Shown: positions 31,606 through 41,507 of the stretch, one piece after another
Layout of the letters: every line of letters begins with the position of its first letter
Numbering within the stretch: position 1 is the first letter of the stretch
From: Rickettsiales bacterium
GTDB lineage: Bacteria > Pseudomonadota > Alphaproteobacteria > Rickettsiales > UBA998
Direction: 5' to 3'
Length of the DNA stretch: 64,000 nucleotides
Assembly: GCA_028279475.1 (NCBI GenBank)
Contig: JANQNR010000004.1
Location: 514,393 to 578,392, forward strand
Translations under genes and position numbers: made by a program
Notes under the pieces: generated by a model
Databases searched by the model: none
What the model saw: the letters and a program-made list of their open reading frames with translations, nothing else
Told to the model about the DNA's origin: nothing

Positions 31606-32778
31606 ATGACGCAGGATATCGTCATCGTCGACGCCAAACGAACCGCCATTGGAAATTTTAACGGCGGACTGGCCACGGTACCGGCGCACCAGTTGGGCGC
31701 AACCGTTATCCAAAAGCTCTGCGACGATAATGGCGTGGATGGTAGCGATATTTCAGAAGTCATTCTGGGACAGGTACTGACTACGGCGCAGGGACAAAAC
31801 CCGGCACGCCAGAGCGTCATCACCGCCGGACTGCCTGACAGCGTTCCGGGCTGGACGATTAATCAGGTTTGCGGCTCCGGGCTGCGCGCCGTAGCGCTTG
31901 GCTTTCAAGCCATCCGCAATGGGGACAGTCATATCGTGGTTGCAGGTGGACAGGAAAATATGTCACTTGCACCCCATGCCATGCATCTGCGCAGTGGCGT
32001 AAAAATGGGGAATGGCACGATGATCGATACCATGATCCATGACGGGCTATGGGACATTTTCAACGACTACCATATGGGCATTACGGCGGAAAATATCGCC
32101 AAACAATACAGCATCTCCCGCGAAGATCAGGATGCGCTGGCACTGACCTCACAACAACGCGCTGCTGCCGCTATCGCTGCTGGTAAGTTCAGCGACGAAA
32201 TGGTGCCAGTTACCGTCAAACATCGCAAAGGTGATATCGTGGTGGATACCGATGAATTTCCTCGCGAAACCACGCTGGAAAAACTGGGCGGACTGCGCCC
32301 GGCCTTTGATAAAAACGGCACAGTAACCGCAGGAAACGCCTCCGGTATCAATGACGGTGCAGCCGCCGTACTGCTGATGAGTGCTGAAGAAGCAAGCAAG
32401 CGCAACCTCACCCCGTTGGCAACTATCAAAAGCTGGGCGCATGCCGGGGTAGACCCGGCCATCATGGGCACCGGGCCGATTTCCGCCACGCAGCAATGCC
32501 TGAAAAAGGCCGGATGGAGTGTCGCCGACCTTGACCTGATTGAATCGAATGAAGCCTTTGCCGCGCAGGCACTCAGCGTCTCACGCGAGCTGGATTTTGA
32601 TATGGAAAAAGTGAATGTCAATGGCGGTGCCATCGCACTGGGACATCCGATCGGCGCATCCGGCGCCCGCGTCCTGACCACCCTGCTGCATGAGATGAAA
32701 CGCCGGAATGCGAAGAAAGGCCTGGCCACCTTGTGCATCGGCGGCGGCATGGGCGTCGCACTGGCTGTTGAACGATAA
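31606..32778 (+). CDS. phaA: Acetyl-CoA acetyltransferase (beta-ketothiolase)
   Basis: 390 residues. It condenses two acetyl-CoA to acetoacetyl-CoA, the first step to polyhydroxybutyrate. The acyl-accepting Cys89 is in QVCGSGLRA. The other active-site motifs [25 protein letters not shown] (catalytic His) and CIGGGMGVA (second Cys) are in the C-terminal half. phaB follows after 25 nt with a strong AAGGAG, forming a phaAB operon. Confidence 0.95.
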   Translation: MTQDIVIVDAKRTAIGNFNGGLATVPAHQLGATVIQKLCDDNGVDGSDISEVILGQVLTTAQGQNPARQSVITAGLPDSVPGWTINQVCGSGLRAVALGFQAIRNGDSHIVVAGGQENMSLAPHAMHLRSGVKMGNGTMIDTMIHDGLWDIFNDYHMGITAENIAKQYSISREDQDALALTSQQRAAAAIAAGKFSDEMVPVTVKHRKGDIVVDTDEFPRETTLEKLGGLRPAFDKNGTVTAGNASGINDGAAAVLLMSAEEASKRNLTPLATIKSWAHAGVDPAIMGTGPISATQQCLKKAGWSVADLDLIESNEAFAAQALSVSRELDFDMEKVNVNGGAIALGHPIGASGARVLTTLLHEMKRRNAKKGLATLCIGGGMGVALAVER

Positions 32779-32803
32779 GATACGAACCAAGGAGAGATTA
32801 TTT

Positions 32804-33529
32804 ATGACCACCAACGCACTTGTTACCGGCGGCACACGCGGCATCGGAAAATCCATTGCCGTTGCCCTGAAAGAAGCAGGCTACAACGTCGCCGTGAACT
32901 ACGCCTCACGCGTGGAGACGGCCGAAGCCTTCACCAAAGAAACCGGTATCCCGGCGGTCAAATGGGACGTATCAGACTATGACGACTGCGCACGCGGCAT
33001 TAAAGAAACAGAGGCAGCGCTGGGCGGTGCCATCCATGTGCTCATTAATAATGCCGGGATCACCCGCGACGCCGCCATGCACAAGATGGACGCCAGCCAG
33101 TGGAATGACGTCATCACCACCAACCTGAATTCCTGCTACAATATGGCACGCGCCGTGATCGAAACGATGCGTGCGGAAGGCTTTGGCCGGATTGTCAATA
33201 TCAGCTCGATCAACGGGCAGGTCGGCCAGTTCGGTCAGACCAACTACTCTGCTGCCAAGGCCGGTGTGCTGGGCTTCACCAAGGCACTGGCGCGGGAAAC
33301 GGCGGCCAAGGGCATCACGGTCAATGCCATCGCGCCTGGCTATATCCGTACCGATATGACCTCGGCCATCCGGGAGGACGTGCTGGCGAAAATCATCGCC
33401 GGGATTCCGGTCGGCCGCATGGGTGAGCCGGAAGAGATCGCCCGCGCGGTGCTGTTCCTGATTAGCAAGGACGCCGGGTTCATCACCGGCGAAACGCTGT
33501 CCATCAATGGCGGCCAGTTTATGGAGTAA
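32804..33529 (+). CDS. phaB: Acetoacetyl-CoA reductase
   Basis: 241 residues from ATG at 32804 (AAGGAGAG upstream). It is a short-chain dehydrogenase with TGGTRGIGKSIA (nucleotide binding, about 8-19), NNAGITRD (about 83-90) and the catalytic Tyr148/Lys152 in NYSAAKAG. It reduces acetoacetyl-CoA to (R)-3-hydroxybutyryl-CoA with NADPH for PhaC. It is convergent with the aminotransferase gene; only 2 nt separate the two stop codons. Confidence 0.95.
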   Translation: MTTNALVTGGTRGIGKSIAVALKEAGYNVAVNYASRVETAEAFTKETGIPAVKWDVSDYDDCARGIKETEAALGGAIHVLINNAGITRDAAMHKMDASQWNDVITTNLNSCYNMARAVIETMRAEGFGRIVNISSINGQVGQFGQTNYSAAKAGVLGFTKALARETAAKGITVNAIAPGYIRTDMTSAIREDVLAKIIAGIPVGRMGEPEEIARAVLFLISKDAGFITGETLSINGGQFME

Positions 33530-33531
33530 TG

Positions 33532-34737
33532 CTACGTAAGTGTGGCAATCGCCTGCTCGATGCGGTTGCAGGCTTCGTCCAGCTTTTCCTCCGACGTTGC
33601 ATAGGACACGCGGAAATAACCTTCTGATCCGAAAGCACTGCCCGGCACCGCCGCCACCAGCGCTTCCTCCAGCAGGTAGCTGCACAGTTGCATCGAATCC
33701 TTAATATGCACCCCCGACGGCGTCGTGCGCCCAAACAGCGCCGAACAGTCCGGGAACAGGTAAAACGCCCCTTCCGGTCTGGCGCAGACCAATCCGGGGA
33801 TGGCATTCAACCGCGCCAGCACCTTATCCCGGCGCGTGGCAAACGCCGCCACCCACTCTTTCAGAAACGCATGATCGCCATTGAGCGCCTCCACCGCCGC
33901 CGCCTGTGAAATGGAACAGGGGTTGGAGGTGGAATGTGACTGAATATCGCTGATTGCCTTGATAATCGGCGTCGGCCCGGCGGCATAGCCAATCCGCCAC
34001 CCCGTCATGGAATAGGATTTCGACACGCCATTGACCGTCACCACCCGCTCCTGCAACGCCGGCACCGCATCGGCCAGCGTGACATATTCAAACCCGTCAT
34101 AGACCAGATATTCGTAGATGTCGTCCGAGAGCACCATCACCTGCTCATGGCGCAACAGCACCTCCCCCAGCGCTTCCAGCTCGGCGCGCGTATAGGCTGC
34201 ACCGCTGGGATTGGACGGCGAGTTGAGAATCAGCCAACGCGTATGCGGTGTAATCGCCGCTTCCAGCTTCTCCGGCGTCAGCTTCAGACCGCTCTCCTTG
34301 CCGCATTCAACAATCACTGGTGTCCCTTCCGCGACATACACCATATCGGGGTACGACACCCAGTACGGCGTCGGGATAATCACCTCATCCCCCTCACCGA
34401 CCGTGGCCAGAATCGCGTTAAACAGCACCTGCTTGGCGCCGCACCCGACCACTACCTGGTTGCGCTCAAACTGCAAGCTGTTGTCACGGGCGAACTTGGC
34501 AATGATGGCGTCTTTTAGTTCTGGCGTCCCGCTGACCGGGGTGTATTTGGTCTTGCCCTGCTGAATCGCGGTGATCGCGGCCTGCTTGATATGATCCGGC
34601 GTATCGAAATCCGGCTCCCCGGCACCCAGCCCGATCACGTCCTTTCCGGCTGCTCGTAACTCTGCGGCTTTTGCCGTCACCGCCATGGTCGGCGAGGGTT
34701 TCACGGCGGCAAGACGGTCGGCAACGGAATAATGCAT
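33532..34737 (-). CDS. aatA: Aspartate aminotransferase (class I, Ib type)
   Basis: 401 residues, fold type I PLP enzyme. N-terminal GLGAGEPDFDTPDHIK (about 37-52), NSPSNPSGAAYTRAEL (about 175-190), PLP lysine near residue 240 in SKSYSMTGWRIGYAAG, and the C-terminal substrate Arg in FRVSYATS. It interconverts aspartate and 2-oxoglutarate with oxaloacetate and glutamate; some Ib enzymes also accept prephenate or aromatic substrates. Single gene; its 3' end meets phaB head-on with no terminator between. Confidence 0.93.
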   Translation of the reverse strand: MHYSVADRLAAVKPSPTMAVTAKAAELRAAGKDVIGLGAGEPDFDTPDHIKQAAITAIQQGKTKYTPVSGTPELKDAIIAKFARDNSLQFERNQVVVGCGAKQVLFNAILATVGEGDEVIIPTPYWVSYPDMVYVAEGTPVIVECGKESGLKLTPEKLEAAITPHTRWLILNSPSNPSGAAYTRAELEALGEVLLRHEQVMVLSDDIYEYLVYDGFEYVTLADAVPALQERVVTVNGVSKSYSMTGWRIGYAAGPTPIIKAISDIQSHSTSNPCSISQAAAVEALNGDHAFLKEWVAAFATRRDKVLARLNAIPGLVCARPEGAFYLFPDCSALFGRTTPSGVHIKDSMQLCSYLLEEALVAAVPGSAFGSEGYFRVSYATSEEKLDEACNRIEQAIATLT

Positions 34738-34810
34738 GGGGAGGCTCCTTGAGTGATGTTTCTGTTTGAGTATTCAGTACCCGCCTTTGCAGGAAAAAGC
34801 AAATGGGTGT

Positions 34811-35089
34811 TTATGGTGGGTAGTGATAGTCAAACACCTGGTCATTGTGCCATTTGGGACTCCCCTCCTCCTCCCCGCGAAAACGCTGCTGCATACAACG
34901 CGAAATATATTCTGCCGTGTGGTGGTTGCTCCATAGCGTTTCGCGGAACCACTCGAACCATAGCAGGTCTTTTTCCGTCGGCTGGTAGCGCTTGTCGCGC
35001 TTATACTCATAGGCAATGTCCACCGCCTGCAGCACCAGGCTGATGGCTTCTTCTAATGGTTGTTTGGGTTTCTTTTTGAATAGTCGCAT
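34811..35089 (-). CDS. Small hypothetical protein
   Basis: 92 residues from ATG at 35089, with AAGGGGG seven bases upstream. Basic start (MRLFKKKPKQP), then a helical, Trp/Tyr/Arg-rich body (WFEWFRETLW, RCMQQRF) and the end DQVFDYHYPP. No family is recognised and there is no membrane helix. A perfect hairpin GGCACCA/TGGTGCC (35115-35138) lies in its leader. Confidence 0.6.
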   Translation of the reverse strand: MRLFKKKPKQPLEEAISLVLQAVDIAYEYKRDKRYQPTEKDLLWFEWFRETLWSNHHTAEYISRCMQQRFRGEEEGSPKWHNDQVFDYHYPP

Positions 35090-35461
35090 GATGCCCCCTT
35101 CGTTAACAAACAATGGCACCAACAGACTCGCTGGTGCCGGGGTGTTTACAAGCCACAACTAGATGACCGCGACGCCTTTACCGCACGCGGCTGTTATATA
35201 ACGCCGCCACCCCGACCAACGTCGAGATGGCAGTTTGGTTTCGGCAGCGCCAACTGCCGCTAGTTGAAAGGTTGTAAAGCCCCAGATGCCAATCCAGCAT
35301 CTTGTGGATAAGATAGCTGAATGCCGGAAAAATAGAAAGGGCAAAGCAATTGGAGTGACCATTTCCTTATATGATTGGACAGGTCAAAAAAGTTCTATAT
35401 ACTAACCATCCAACATAGATATTGTTGAACCATCTAATTTTTCTCAGAATTTAAAGATAGT
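35090..35461. other. Intergenic region without a supported gene
   Basis: 372 nt. It contains the leader hairpin at 35115-35138 and a second inverted repeat GGCAGTT/AACTGCC (about 35229-35258). It becomes sharply AT-rich from about 35360 into the following gene. No convincing coding frame or RNA gene was seen; an open frame at 35159-35362 has no supporting start signal. Confidence 0.5.
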
Positions 35462-36322
35462 ATGGATTATTATAATTTGCATGAATTCCAAGAAGAAATC
35501 AGCATTCTCGAAGAGTTTTTTAATGAACTAGGTGCGAGAGAAGAAGAAATACAGGTATTTGGATTCAGGAGAGTTGAACATTGGGAAAGTTACCAGAAAG
35601 CGCTAAACGTATTTAATAATTTTGAGAGACAAATACATAACTTTCTTTCGTTTGCACGATTCTATGACAAACATATATATGAAAATGCTATACACCTTCT
35701 TAAAGAAACCAGAATTGGAGAATCATTAGCAAGCATACAAGTGTTTCTTCAAATAGAATCAGCGCGCAAACCTTTTGTAACAGGGTCGATAGTTGTGACG
35801 GCGCTGCATCGATACTCGCTGGCACTAGGGATAACATCGAGGAAACGCATTTTTTCGAATGAATCTTTCTCAGTTCACAAAGTATTAGTTGCACTGGGAC
35901 GCTTAAAAAGTTTTGTAGGTATAATAGACGATGTTTATGTTCAAAGAATTGGTGAAGACAATAATGTTTTCAAACCATCCAATCTAAATGAAGAAGCGAT
36001 CCTTACACATATAGAAGCAGCGATTGATCAAATCGAACAGAATATAAGTATACCACAAAACCACAAAGACCAACTTCTTGCCTTTCTCCAAAAAGCTAAA
36101 AATGAACTGGCGGGCAACAAAAAGTCTTGGAATAAGATAGTCGGGGCTTTAGTAATTACTGCTACAATTACCGCAGGAATAGCCAGTGCTCCAGAAGCAT
36201 ACAAAAATATTGATGCTGCTTTAAAATATATCCTTGGTACGTCAATAGATCGAGACGTGTTCAACCCTGCCCCGTTGTTACACGATATGGCGGTAGAGCC
36301 CTCTGACTCTGAGATTGCTTGA
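35462..36322 (+). CDS. AT-rich orphan protein with C-terminal membrane helix
   Basis: 286 residues. A long helical N-terminal region (about 1-215, with EEEIQVF, coiled-coil-like IDQIEQNISIPQNHKDQLLAFLQKAKNEL near 185-215) is followed by one predicted membrane helix (about 223-245, WNKIVGALVITATITAGIA) and a short tail. No known family. Its base composition is far more AT-rich than all neighbours, it stands alone, and it lies just downstream of the 3' end of tRNA-Gln, so horizontal acquisition is likely. A tail-anchored or single-pass protein, perhaps for defence or signalling, is speculation. Confidence 0.65.
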   Translation: MDYYNLHEFQEEISILEEFFNELGAREEEIQVFGFRRVEHWESYQKALNVFNNFERQIHNFLSFARFYDKHIYENAIHLLKETRIGESLASIQVFLQIESARKPFVTGSIVVTALHRYSLALGITSRKRIFSNESFSVHKVLVALGRLKSFVGIIDDVYVQRIGEDNNVFKPSNLNEEAILTHIEAAIDQIEQNISIPQNHKDQLLAFLQKAKNELAGNKKSWNKIVGALVITATITAGIASAPEAYKNIDAALKYILGTSIDRDVFNPAPLLHDMAVEPSDSEIA

Positions 36323-36457
36323 TATTTCGCTCTCCATCAAAAATCGTGCTTAACGGAAATGGATCACGCAAGAGGCCAAGAAGCCTTGACGGAACTACAT
36401 AGACGTCAGAGACTATTGTCATTCCCGCCCATTACACTCAAATACTCAGTGAAAAAG

Positions 36458-36532
<75 letters not shown>

Positions 36533-36610
36533 ATCATTATCATGTTTCACGTCCATCGTGTGCATGAATGTGAAAGTGAACACAGGTGATAGCCGAGTCT
36601 CTTGCGAAAT

Positions 36611-36946
36611 TCAACTGCCTTTCTGCGTTTCCCGGCGTATCCAGTTGAGAAAATCTGCATCGCCGTCTTCCACCGGTAACATGGTGATGCAGGGGCAATC
36701 ATACGAATGCATCTCCTTAATCCTGGTCATGACGGCATTCACCGCCGTTTTCGTCGTCTTCAGGATCAGCACGACCTCTTGCCCTTCCATCATTTCACCG
36801 TCCCAGCGATACAGCGTCTCCATGTTCGGCAGCAGGTTGGCACAGGCGACCAGGGACGATTCCAGCAGATGCCTGGCAATCGCCCGCGCCTCCTCCATGT
36901 CCGGCGCCGTCACATATAAAAAACAAACCTGTACCGCCAGCGGCAT
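36611..36946 (-). CDS. cutA: CutA1-type divalent cation tolerance protein
   Basis: 111 residues, the family size. Conserved segments are LYVTAPDMEEARAIARHLLESSLVACANLLP, YRWDGEMMEGQEV, and the C-terminal SYDCPCITMLPVEDGDADFLNWI. CutA1 forms very stable trimers with a ferredoxin-like fold and binds copper; its cell role is uncertain. Its ATG overlaps the phaC stop (TGATG), so it is translationally coupled to phaC. This is an unexpected pairing. Confidence 0.93.
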   Translation of the reverse strand: MPLAVQVCFLYVTAPDMEEARAIARHLLESSLVACANLLPNMETLYRWDGEMMEGQEVVLILKTTKTAVNAVMTRIKEMHSYDCPCITMLPVEDGDADFLNWIRRETQKGS

Positions 36947-38784
36947 CAGCGCGCCTTTACGTAAGAACCCGGTGCATCGGCTAGCGCGGGATAGGCCTTG
37001 ATACTTCCCGGAACACGCGCCGTCACCTGCTTCTTATCGGTACGCTTCTGCGCCCATTGATGCCAATGCTCCCACCAGGAACCGGGGTGCTGCTTCGCAT
37101 TGCGCAACCATAATTCCGGGTCTTTGCCCTTTGGTGAATCGCCGGTCCAATAGCCATATTTCTGTTTTACCGGCGGATTAATCACCCCTGCCACATGCCC
37201 GGAACCTGCCAACACAAAGGTCGTATCACCGCCATACAGACGAGTTGCGGCAAAGGTGGATTTCCACGGCGCAATATGATCCTCGCACGTGGATAGCAAG
37301 TAAGAAGGTGTCTTGATCATGGTCAGATCAATTGCCTTTCCCGCCAGCTTTAACGCCCCTTCCGCCAGCCGGTTCTTCTGGTACATATTGCGCAAATAGT
37401 AGCTGTGCATGGCCGCCGGCATACGAGTGGAATCCGAATTCCAATACAGCAGATCAAATGGGAAGGGCTCCTTACCCATGAGGTAGTTATTCACCACAAA
37501 CGACCAGATCATATTGTTAGGACGCAGCAGGCTAAAGGTAGTCGCCATGTCAGAACCATCCAGATAGCCTTTCTTCTCCATCTTCTGCTCAAGTGCACTG
37601 ATCTGCTCCTCGTCAATAAAGACGCCCAGCTCTCCCGGTTCTGAGAAATCAATCATGGTGGTCAAATAGGTGGCGGATTTGACGCTATTGGCTTCGCCAC
37701 ATGCCTGTAAATAGGCGAGCGTCGTAGCCAGCAAGGTGCCACCCAGACAATATCCCACACAATGTGCATCCTTGGAACCGGTAATCTCCCGTACAACGTT
37801 GAGCGCCTGCAGCAGCCCTTCTTGCATATAGTGCTCAAAGGTCTTGCGCTTATGGCGCGCATCAGGGTTCACCCAGGAAATAACAAACACCGTATAGCCC
37901 TGTTCGACCAGCCAGCGCACAAAGGAATTTTTCTGCTGCATGTCAAAAATATAGAATTTATTGATCCAGGCAGGAATCAACAGCAGCGGGGTTTCATAAA
38001 CCTGCTCAGTCTGCGGCGTGTACTGTAACAGCTGCATCAGATTATTCTGGTAGACGACTTTTCCCGGGGTCGCAGCGATGTTTTCGCCAACCTTGAACGC
38101 CTTGTTATCCGTGGTACTGATAGCCAGTCGCCCCTTCCCGCGCTCAATATCCTCTTTCAGATTCTGAAAGCCTCTCAAAATGGTTTCCCCATTACTCTCG
38201 AGTGCTGCTTTCAGCACTTCCGGGTTAGTGATAAGGAAATTACTAGGTGCCATGGCATTGAGCCACTGGCGCGTATAGAAATGCAGTTTTTCCTGCGTGT
38301 GAGGGTCAAGATCATCATCCAAGCGATCCACGGCATCCTGCATCCAGGACGATGTCATCAGGTAATGCTGACGAAGGTAATCGTAGAAAATATTATCTTC
38401 CCATGCCTCACCCGAAAAGCGGCGATCTTCAATAGGAGCGGGATGCGATGTGCTATCTGCATTCTCCTGCTCGCCATCCATAAACCGTTCCATGGTACGC
38501 TGCCAAAGATTGGCGGAATCCGACCACCAGACATATCCCAGTTGCGCCAATCGCGCAGGATTCTGCATCACCTTACCCATCCACTGGCAATATTCGGATG
38601 CCAGATGCCACATACCGGGATCACCCTGTTGCATCTCGGCAAACGCATCTTCCTGCGCCAGCATCTTCAGGATGTCCTGCCAAAGCTGCGCAGCCTCCGC
38701 CATGTTATGGGTAAAAAGTAGTGGGTTGAATTGTTGCTTGGTTGAATCGTCAGATGCTTGTGTCATTGCCTGCACTGATGTCAT
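36946..38784 (-). CDS. phaC: Polyhydroxyalkanoate synthase, class I
   Basis: 612 residues. It polymerises (R)-3-hydroxyacyl-CoA into storage polyester at the granule surface. The catalytic Cys (about 345) is in the lipase-like box GYCLGG; the Asp in TCEDHIAPW and His in AGSGHVAGVINPP complete the triad. Length and motif order fit class I, acting alone on short-chain monomers made by PhaA and PhaB. It is separated from phaAB by 4 kb and transcribed oppositely. A promoter is visible at 38818-38845. cutA is coupled downstream. Confidence 0.96.
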   Translation of the reverse strand: MTSVQAMTQASDDSTKQQFNPLLFTHNMAEAAQLWQDILKMLAQEDAFAEMQQGDPGMWHLASEYCQWMGKVMQNPARLAQLGYVWWSDSANLWQRTMERFMDGEQENADSTSHPAPIEDRRFSGEAWEDNIFYDYLRQHYLMTSSWMQDAVDRLDDDLDPHTQEKLHFYTRQWLNAMAPSNFLITNPEVLKAALESNGETILRGFQNLKEDIERGKGRLAISTTDNKAFKVGENIAATPGKVVYQNNLMQLLQYTPQTEQVYETPLLLIPAWINKFYIFDMQQKNSFVRWLVEQGYTVFVISWVNPDARHKRKTFEHYMQEGLLQALNVVREITGSKDAHCVGYCLGGTLLATTLAYLQACGEANSVKSATYLTTMIDFSEPGELGVFIDEEQISALEQKMEKKGYLDGSDMATTFSLLRPNNMIWSFVVNNYLMGKEPFPFDLLYWNSDSTRMPAAMHSYYLRNMYQKNRLAEGALKLAGKAIDLTMIKTPSYLLSTCEDHIAPWKSTFAATRLYGGDTTFVLAGSGHVAGVINPPVKQKYGYWTGDSPKGKDPELWLRNAKQHPGSWWEHWHQWAQKRTDKKQVTARVPGSIKAYPALADAPGSYVKAR

Positions 38785-38817
38785 GTGTGAGAACTCCTAC
38801 TGGATTATTCTGCGGTT

Positions 38818-38845
38818 ACTATAACCACATAGCCTTGTAGAGCAA
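38818..38845 (-). promoter_or_regulatory. Promoter of phaC-cutA
   Basis: On the minus strand TTGCTC (38845-38840), 16-bp spacer, TATAGT (38823-38818), about 34 nt before the phaC ATG. It lies in the short adk-phaC spacer. No terminator for the ribosomal operon is seen between adk and phaC, so read-through may also contribute. Confidence 0.5.
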
Positions 38846-38861
38846 GTGCAATCAGCCTTTA

Positions 38862-39509
38862 TTACTGTTTGATAATGGTAGCAATCGCCTGCGTAACCTC
38901 ATCCATAGCAGCCATGCCATCTACTTCCTGTAAAATGCCCTTATCGCGATAATACGGCAGAAGAGGAGCGGTCTGCTCATGAAACGCCTGTAAGCGCTTC
39001 GCCACCGTTTCCGCCCGGTCATCTTCACGGCGAATGAATTCCGTGGCACCGCAGATATCACACACACCATCCTTCGATGGTTGCTTAAAACTATCATGAT
39101 AGCCTTCACCACATTTCGCACAGGCATAACGACCCGAAATACGCTCTACCAGCGCCGCATCATCGACCACCAGGTGAATCACATAATCGAGTGAACGCTT
39201 GATTTCGGCCAGTGTCTCATCCAGCGCTTCGGCTTGCGCCAACGTACGCGGAAATCCATCGAGAATGAATCCGGGAATACAATCCGCCTGCTTGATACGG
39301 TGTGAAATTAGACGGATCATAGTGTCATCGTCGACCAGCGCTCCCGATGCCATGATCGCCTTTAACTCATTACCCAACTCCGTTCCGGAAGCAGCTGCTT
39401 CCCTTAGCATATCTCCGGTTGAGAGCTTGGCCAGCCCATGCTCGCGCATCAGAAACGCCGCTTGTGTTCCCTTTCCTGCTCCCGGTGGCCCCAATAAAAT
39501 CAACTGCAT
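38862..39509 (-). CDS. adk: Adenylate kinase
   Basis: 215 residues, long-LID form. P-loop GPPGAGKGTQ (about 7-16), DGFPRTLAQAEAL (about 84-96), and a LID zinc site with four Cys in CAKCGEGYHD..DGVCDICGATEF (about 130-155). It balances AMP, ADP and ATP. It lies directly after secY (2 nt). In most relatives rpsM, rpsK, rpoA and rplQ follow; here phaC follows instead. Confidence 0.98.
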   Translation of the reverse strand: MQLILLGPPGAGKGTQAAFLMREHGLAKLSTGDMLREAAASGTELGNELKAIMASGALVDDDTMIRLISHRIKQADCIPGFILDGFPRTLAQAEALDETLAEIKRSLDYVIHLVVDDAALVERISGRYACAKCGEGYHDSFKQPSKDGVCDICGATEFIRREDDRAETVAKRLQAFHEQTAPLLPYYRDKGILQEVDGMAAMDEVTQAIATIIKQ

Positions 39510-39511
39510 CG

Positions 39512-40840
39512 CTAACGTCTGCCCTTTAAGCGTGATTTCTTGATTAACCCTTCATATTGATGGGCAAACAGATGCGACTGCACCTGTCCAACAAAATCCA
39601 TGGTCACACTAACGATGATAAGCAAACTGGTACCACCTAAAAAGAACGGAATGGAATATTTGGCAATCAGCATCTCCGGTAGTGCGCAAACCAGTGCCAG
39701 ATAGACACTACCGACCACGGTAATACGTGTGAGCACGTAATCCAGATACTCGGCGGTTTGTTTACCCGGACGAATGCCGGCAACAAACCCACCATTCTTT
39801 TTCAGATTATCTGCCGTGTCTTCTGGGTTGAATACAACTGCAGTATAGAAGAAACAAAAGAAGATGATAATAGCGACATAGGCCAGAATATAGGCAGGCT
39901 GGCCGTGTCCCAGATAAGCGGTCAGAGTACGTAGCCACTCTGGCGCTGATTCGGCATTAAAATTGGCAATCGTCAATGGAAACAACAGGATGGAACTCGC
40001 AAAGATCGGAGGGATCACCCCGGCGGTATTCAGCTTTAGTGGCAAATGCGTATTATCACCTGCATAGAGTTTGTTACCCACCTGCCGTTTCGGGTACTGC
40101 ACGACAATTCGACGCTGCGCCCGCTCAACATACACAATCATAGCAATCAATGCCAGTGCACCTGCCAGAATCAGCATCACCGTACCACCGCTGATATTAA
40201 TCTGTCCCATAGAAGCCAGTCCGCCCGGTAATTCTGCAATAATCCCGGCAAAAATAATCAGTGAAATCCCGTTTCCAATGCCGCGCGAGGTCATTTGTTC
40301 CCCCAGCCACATCAGAAACACGGTGCCACCAGTCAGCGTGATCATCGTTGACATACGGAAAAACATACCGGGATCAATCACAGCGGAGCCACTGCTACCG
40401 GTCGTATTCTCTAGTCCAACCGCTACACCATAGCCCTGAATCATCGCCAACAGAACGGTACCATAGCGGGTATATTGGTTGATTTTCCGCCGTCCGGATT
40501 CACCTTCTTTTTTTAGAGCCGCCAAATGTGGAATCGCAACCCCTAGCAGCTGAATAATAATCGATGCGGAAATATAGGGCATAATCGCCAGTGCGAAAAT
40601 AGTCATCCGCCCCAATGCACCCCCGGAAAACATATTGAATACACCAAGAATACCACCGGATTGCTGTTCAAAAATATCCTGAAGCACCCGCGGATCAATG
40701 CCCGGAATAGGGATATAAGTACCAATGCGGTAAACGATCAATGCCCCCAGCACAAACAGCAACCGGCTTTTCAGCTCCTTGGCACGCGCCAGCATGCCGA
40801 GATCCATATTTTGCGCGAGTCGTTCTGCTGCTGAGACCAT
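39512..40840 (-). CDS. secY: Preprotein translocase subunit SecY
   Basis: 442 residues with about ten membrane helices. It is the channel of the Sec translocon, working with SecE (17521). The conserved cytoplasmic loop with GIRPGKQTAEYLD..L and the plug-region sequence near GGILGVFNMFSGGALGRMTIFALAIMPYISASI are visible. It is in the spc operon, 12 nt after rplO. Confidence 0.98.
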   Translation of the reverse strand: MVSAAERLAQNMDLGMLARAKELKSRLLFVLGALIVYRIGTYIPIPGIDPRVLQDIFEQQSGGILGVFNMFSGGALGRMTIFALAIMPYISASIIIQLLGVAIPHLAALKKEGESGRRKINQYTRYGTVLLAMIQGYGVAVGLENTTGSSGSAVIDPGMFFRMSTMITLTGGTVFLMWLGEQMTSRGIGNGISLIIFAGIIAELPGGLASMGQINISGGTVMLILAGALALIAMIVYVERAQRRIVVQYPKRQVGNKLYAGDNTHLPLKLNTAGVIPPIFASSILLFPLTIANFNAESAPEWLRTLTAYLGHGQPAYILAYVAIIIFFCFFYTAVVFNPEDTADNLKKNGGFVAGIRPGKQTAEYLDYVLTRITVVGSVYLALVCALPEMLIAKYSIPFFLGGTSLLIIVSVTMDFVGQVQSHLFAHQYEGLIKKSRLKGRR

Positions 40841-40852
40841 TGAAGCGAGGCC

Positions 40853-41314
40853 TTACGCTTTTAATTCGAGGCTTCCCCCCGCCTTAGCGAGCGCCTCTGC
40901 CGCAGATTTGGAGGCCTTATCCACGATCAACGTCAGCTTGGCCTTTAATTCGCCTTGCCCCAACAGCTTGACTGGTACATCTGCTTTACGTACCAGACCA
41001 CACGAAGCCAGTTCTTCTGCAGTAACTTTGCTACCGGCTTTCAATTTGCCAGCATCCACCGCACGCTGAAGATCCCGTAAGTTGATGGTCTGAATTTCCT
41101 GCCTGTGGATATTCGTAAAACCACGCTTTGGAAGGCGACGGAAAATTGGCATCTGTCCGCCCTCAAAACCCTTGATGGCAACACCGGAACGAGATTTCTG
41201 TCCTTTCACACCACGGCCACAGGTTTTCCCTTTGCCGCTACCAATACCACGGCCAACACGCGTACGATTATGTCGTGCACCCTGATTATCTTGCAATTCG
41301 TTCAACGCTACCAT
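40853..41314 (-). CDS. rplO: 50S ribosomal protein L15
   Basis: 153 residues from ATG at 41314 (MVALNELQ), with GAGG upstream; the frame extends 4 codons further without support. The N-terminal Gly/Arg-rich RNA-binding region [28 protein letters not shown] (residues about 20-47) and [15 protein letters not shown] identify L15, which binds 23S rRNA. It overlaps nothing and sits 1 nt after rpmD. Confidence 0.97.
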   Translation of the reverse strand: MVALNELQDNQGARHNRTRVGRGIGSGKGKTCGRGVKGQKSRSGVAIKGFEGGQMPIFRRLPKRGFTNIHRQEIQTINLRDLQRAVDAGKLKAGSKVTAEELASCGLVRKADVPVKLLGQGELKAKLTLIVDKASKSAAEALAKAGGSLELKA

Positions 41315-41315
41315 G

Positions 41316-41507
41316 TTATACCTCAACCACTTTCACCAGATGGGATACTTTCTTAATCATACCTCGCACAGACGGTGTATCTTCCAATGTCCGGCGGCGA
41401 TGCAGCTTATTCAGCCCTAGTCCTACCAACGTGGCACGCTGATATTTCTGACGGCCAATCGGACTGCCAATCTGCTCAACGGTAATCGTTTGCTTTGCCT
41501 TACTCAT
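41316..41507 (-). CDS. rpmD: 50S ribosomal protein L30
   Basis: 63 residues, short bacterial L30 with [32 protein letters not shown]. Its start overlaps the rpsE stop by 4 nt (ATGA), indicating coupled translation. Confidence 0.96.
   Translation of the reverse strand: MSKAKQTITVEQIGSPIGRQKYQRATLVGLGLNKLHRRRTLEDTPSVRGMIKKVSHLVKVVEV

Noticed and set aside
35159..35362. Minus-strand 67-codon frame in the spacer before the AT-rich gene
   Set aside because: No ribosome-binding site, odd composition and no conserved features; overlapping inverted repeats explain the sequence better.
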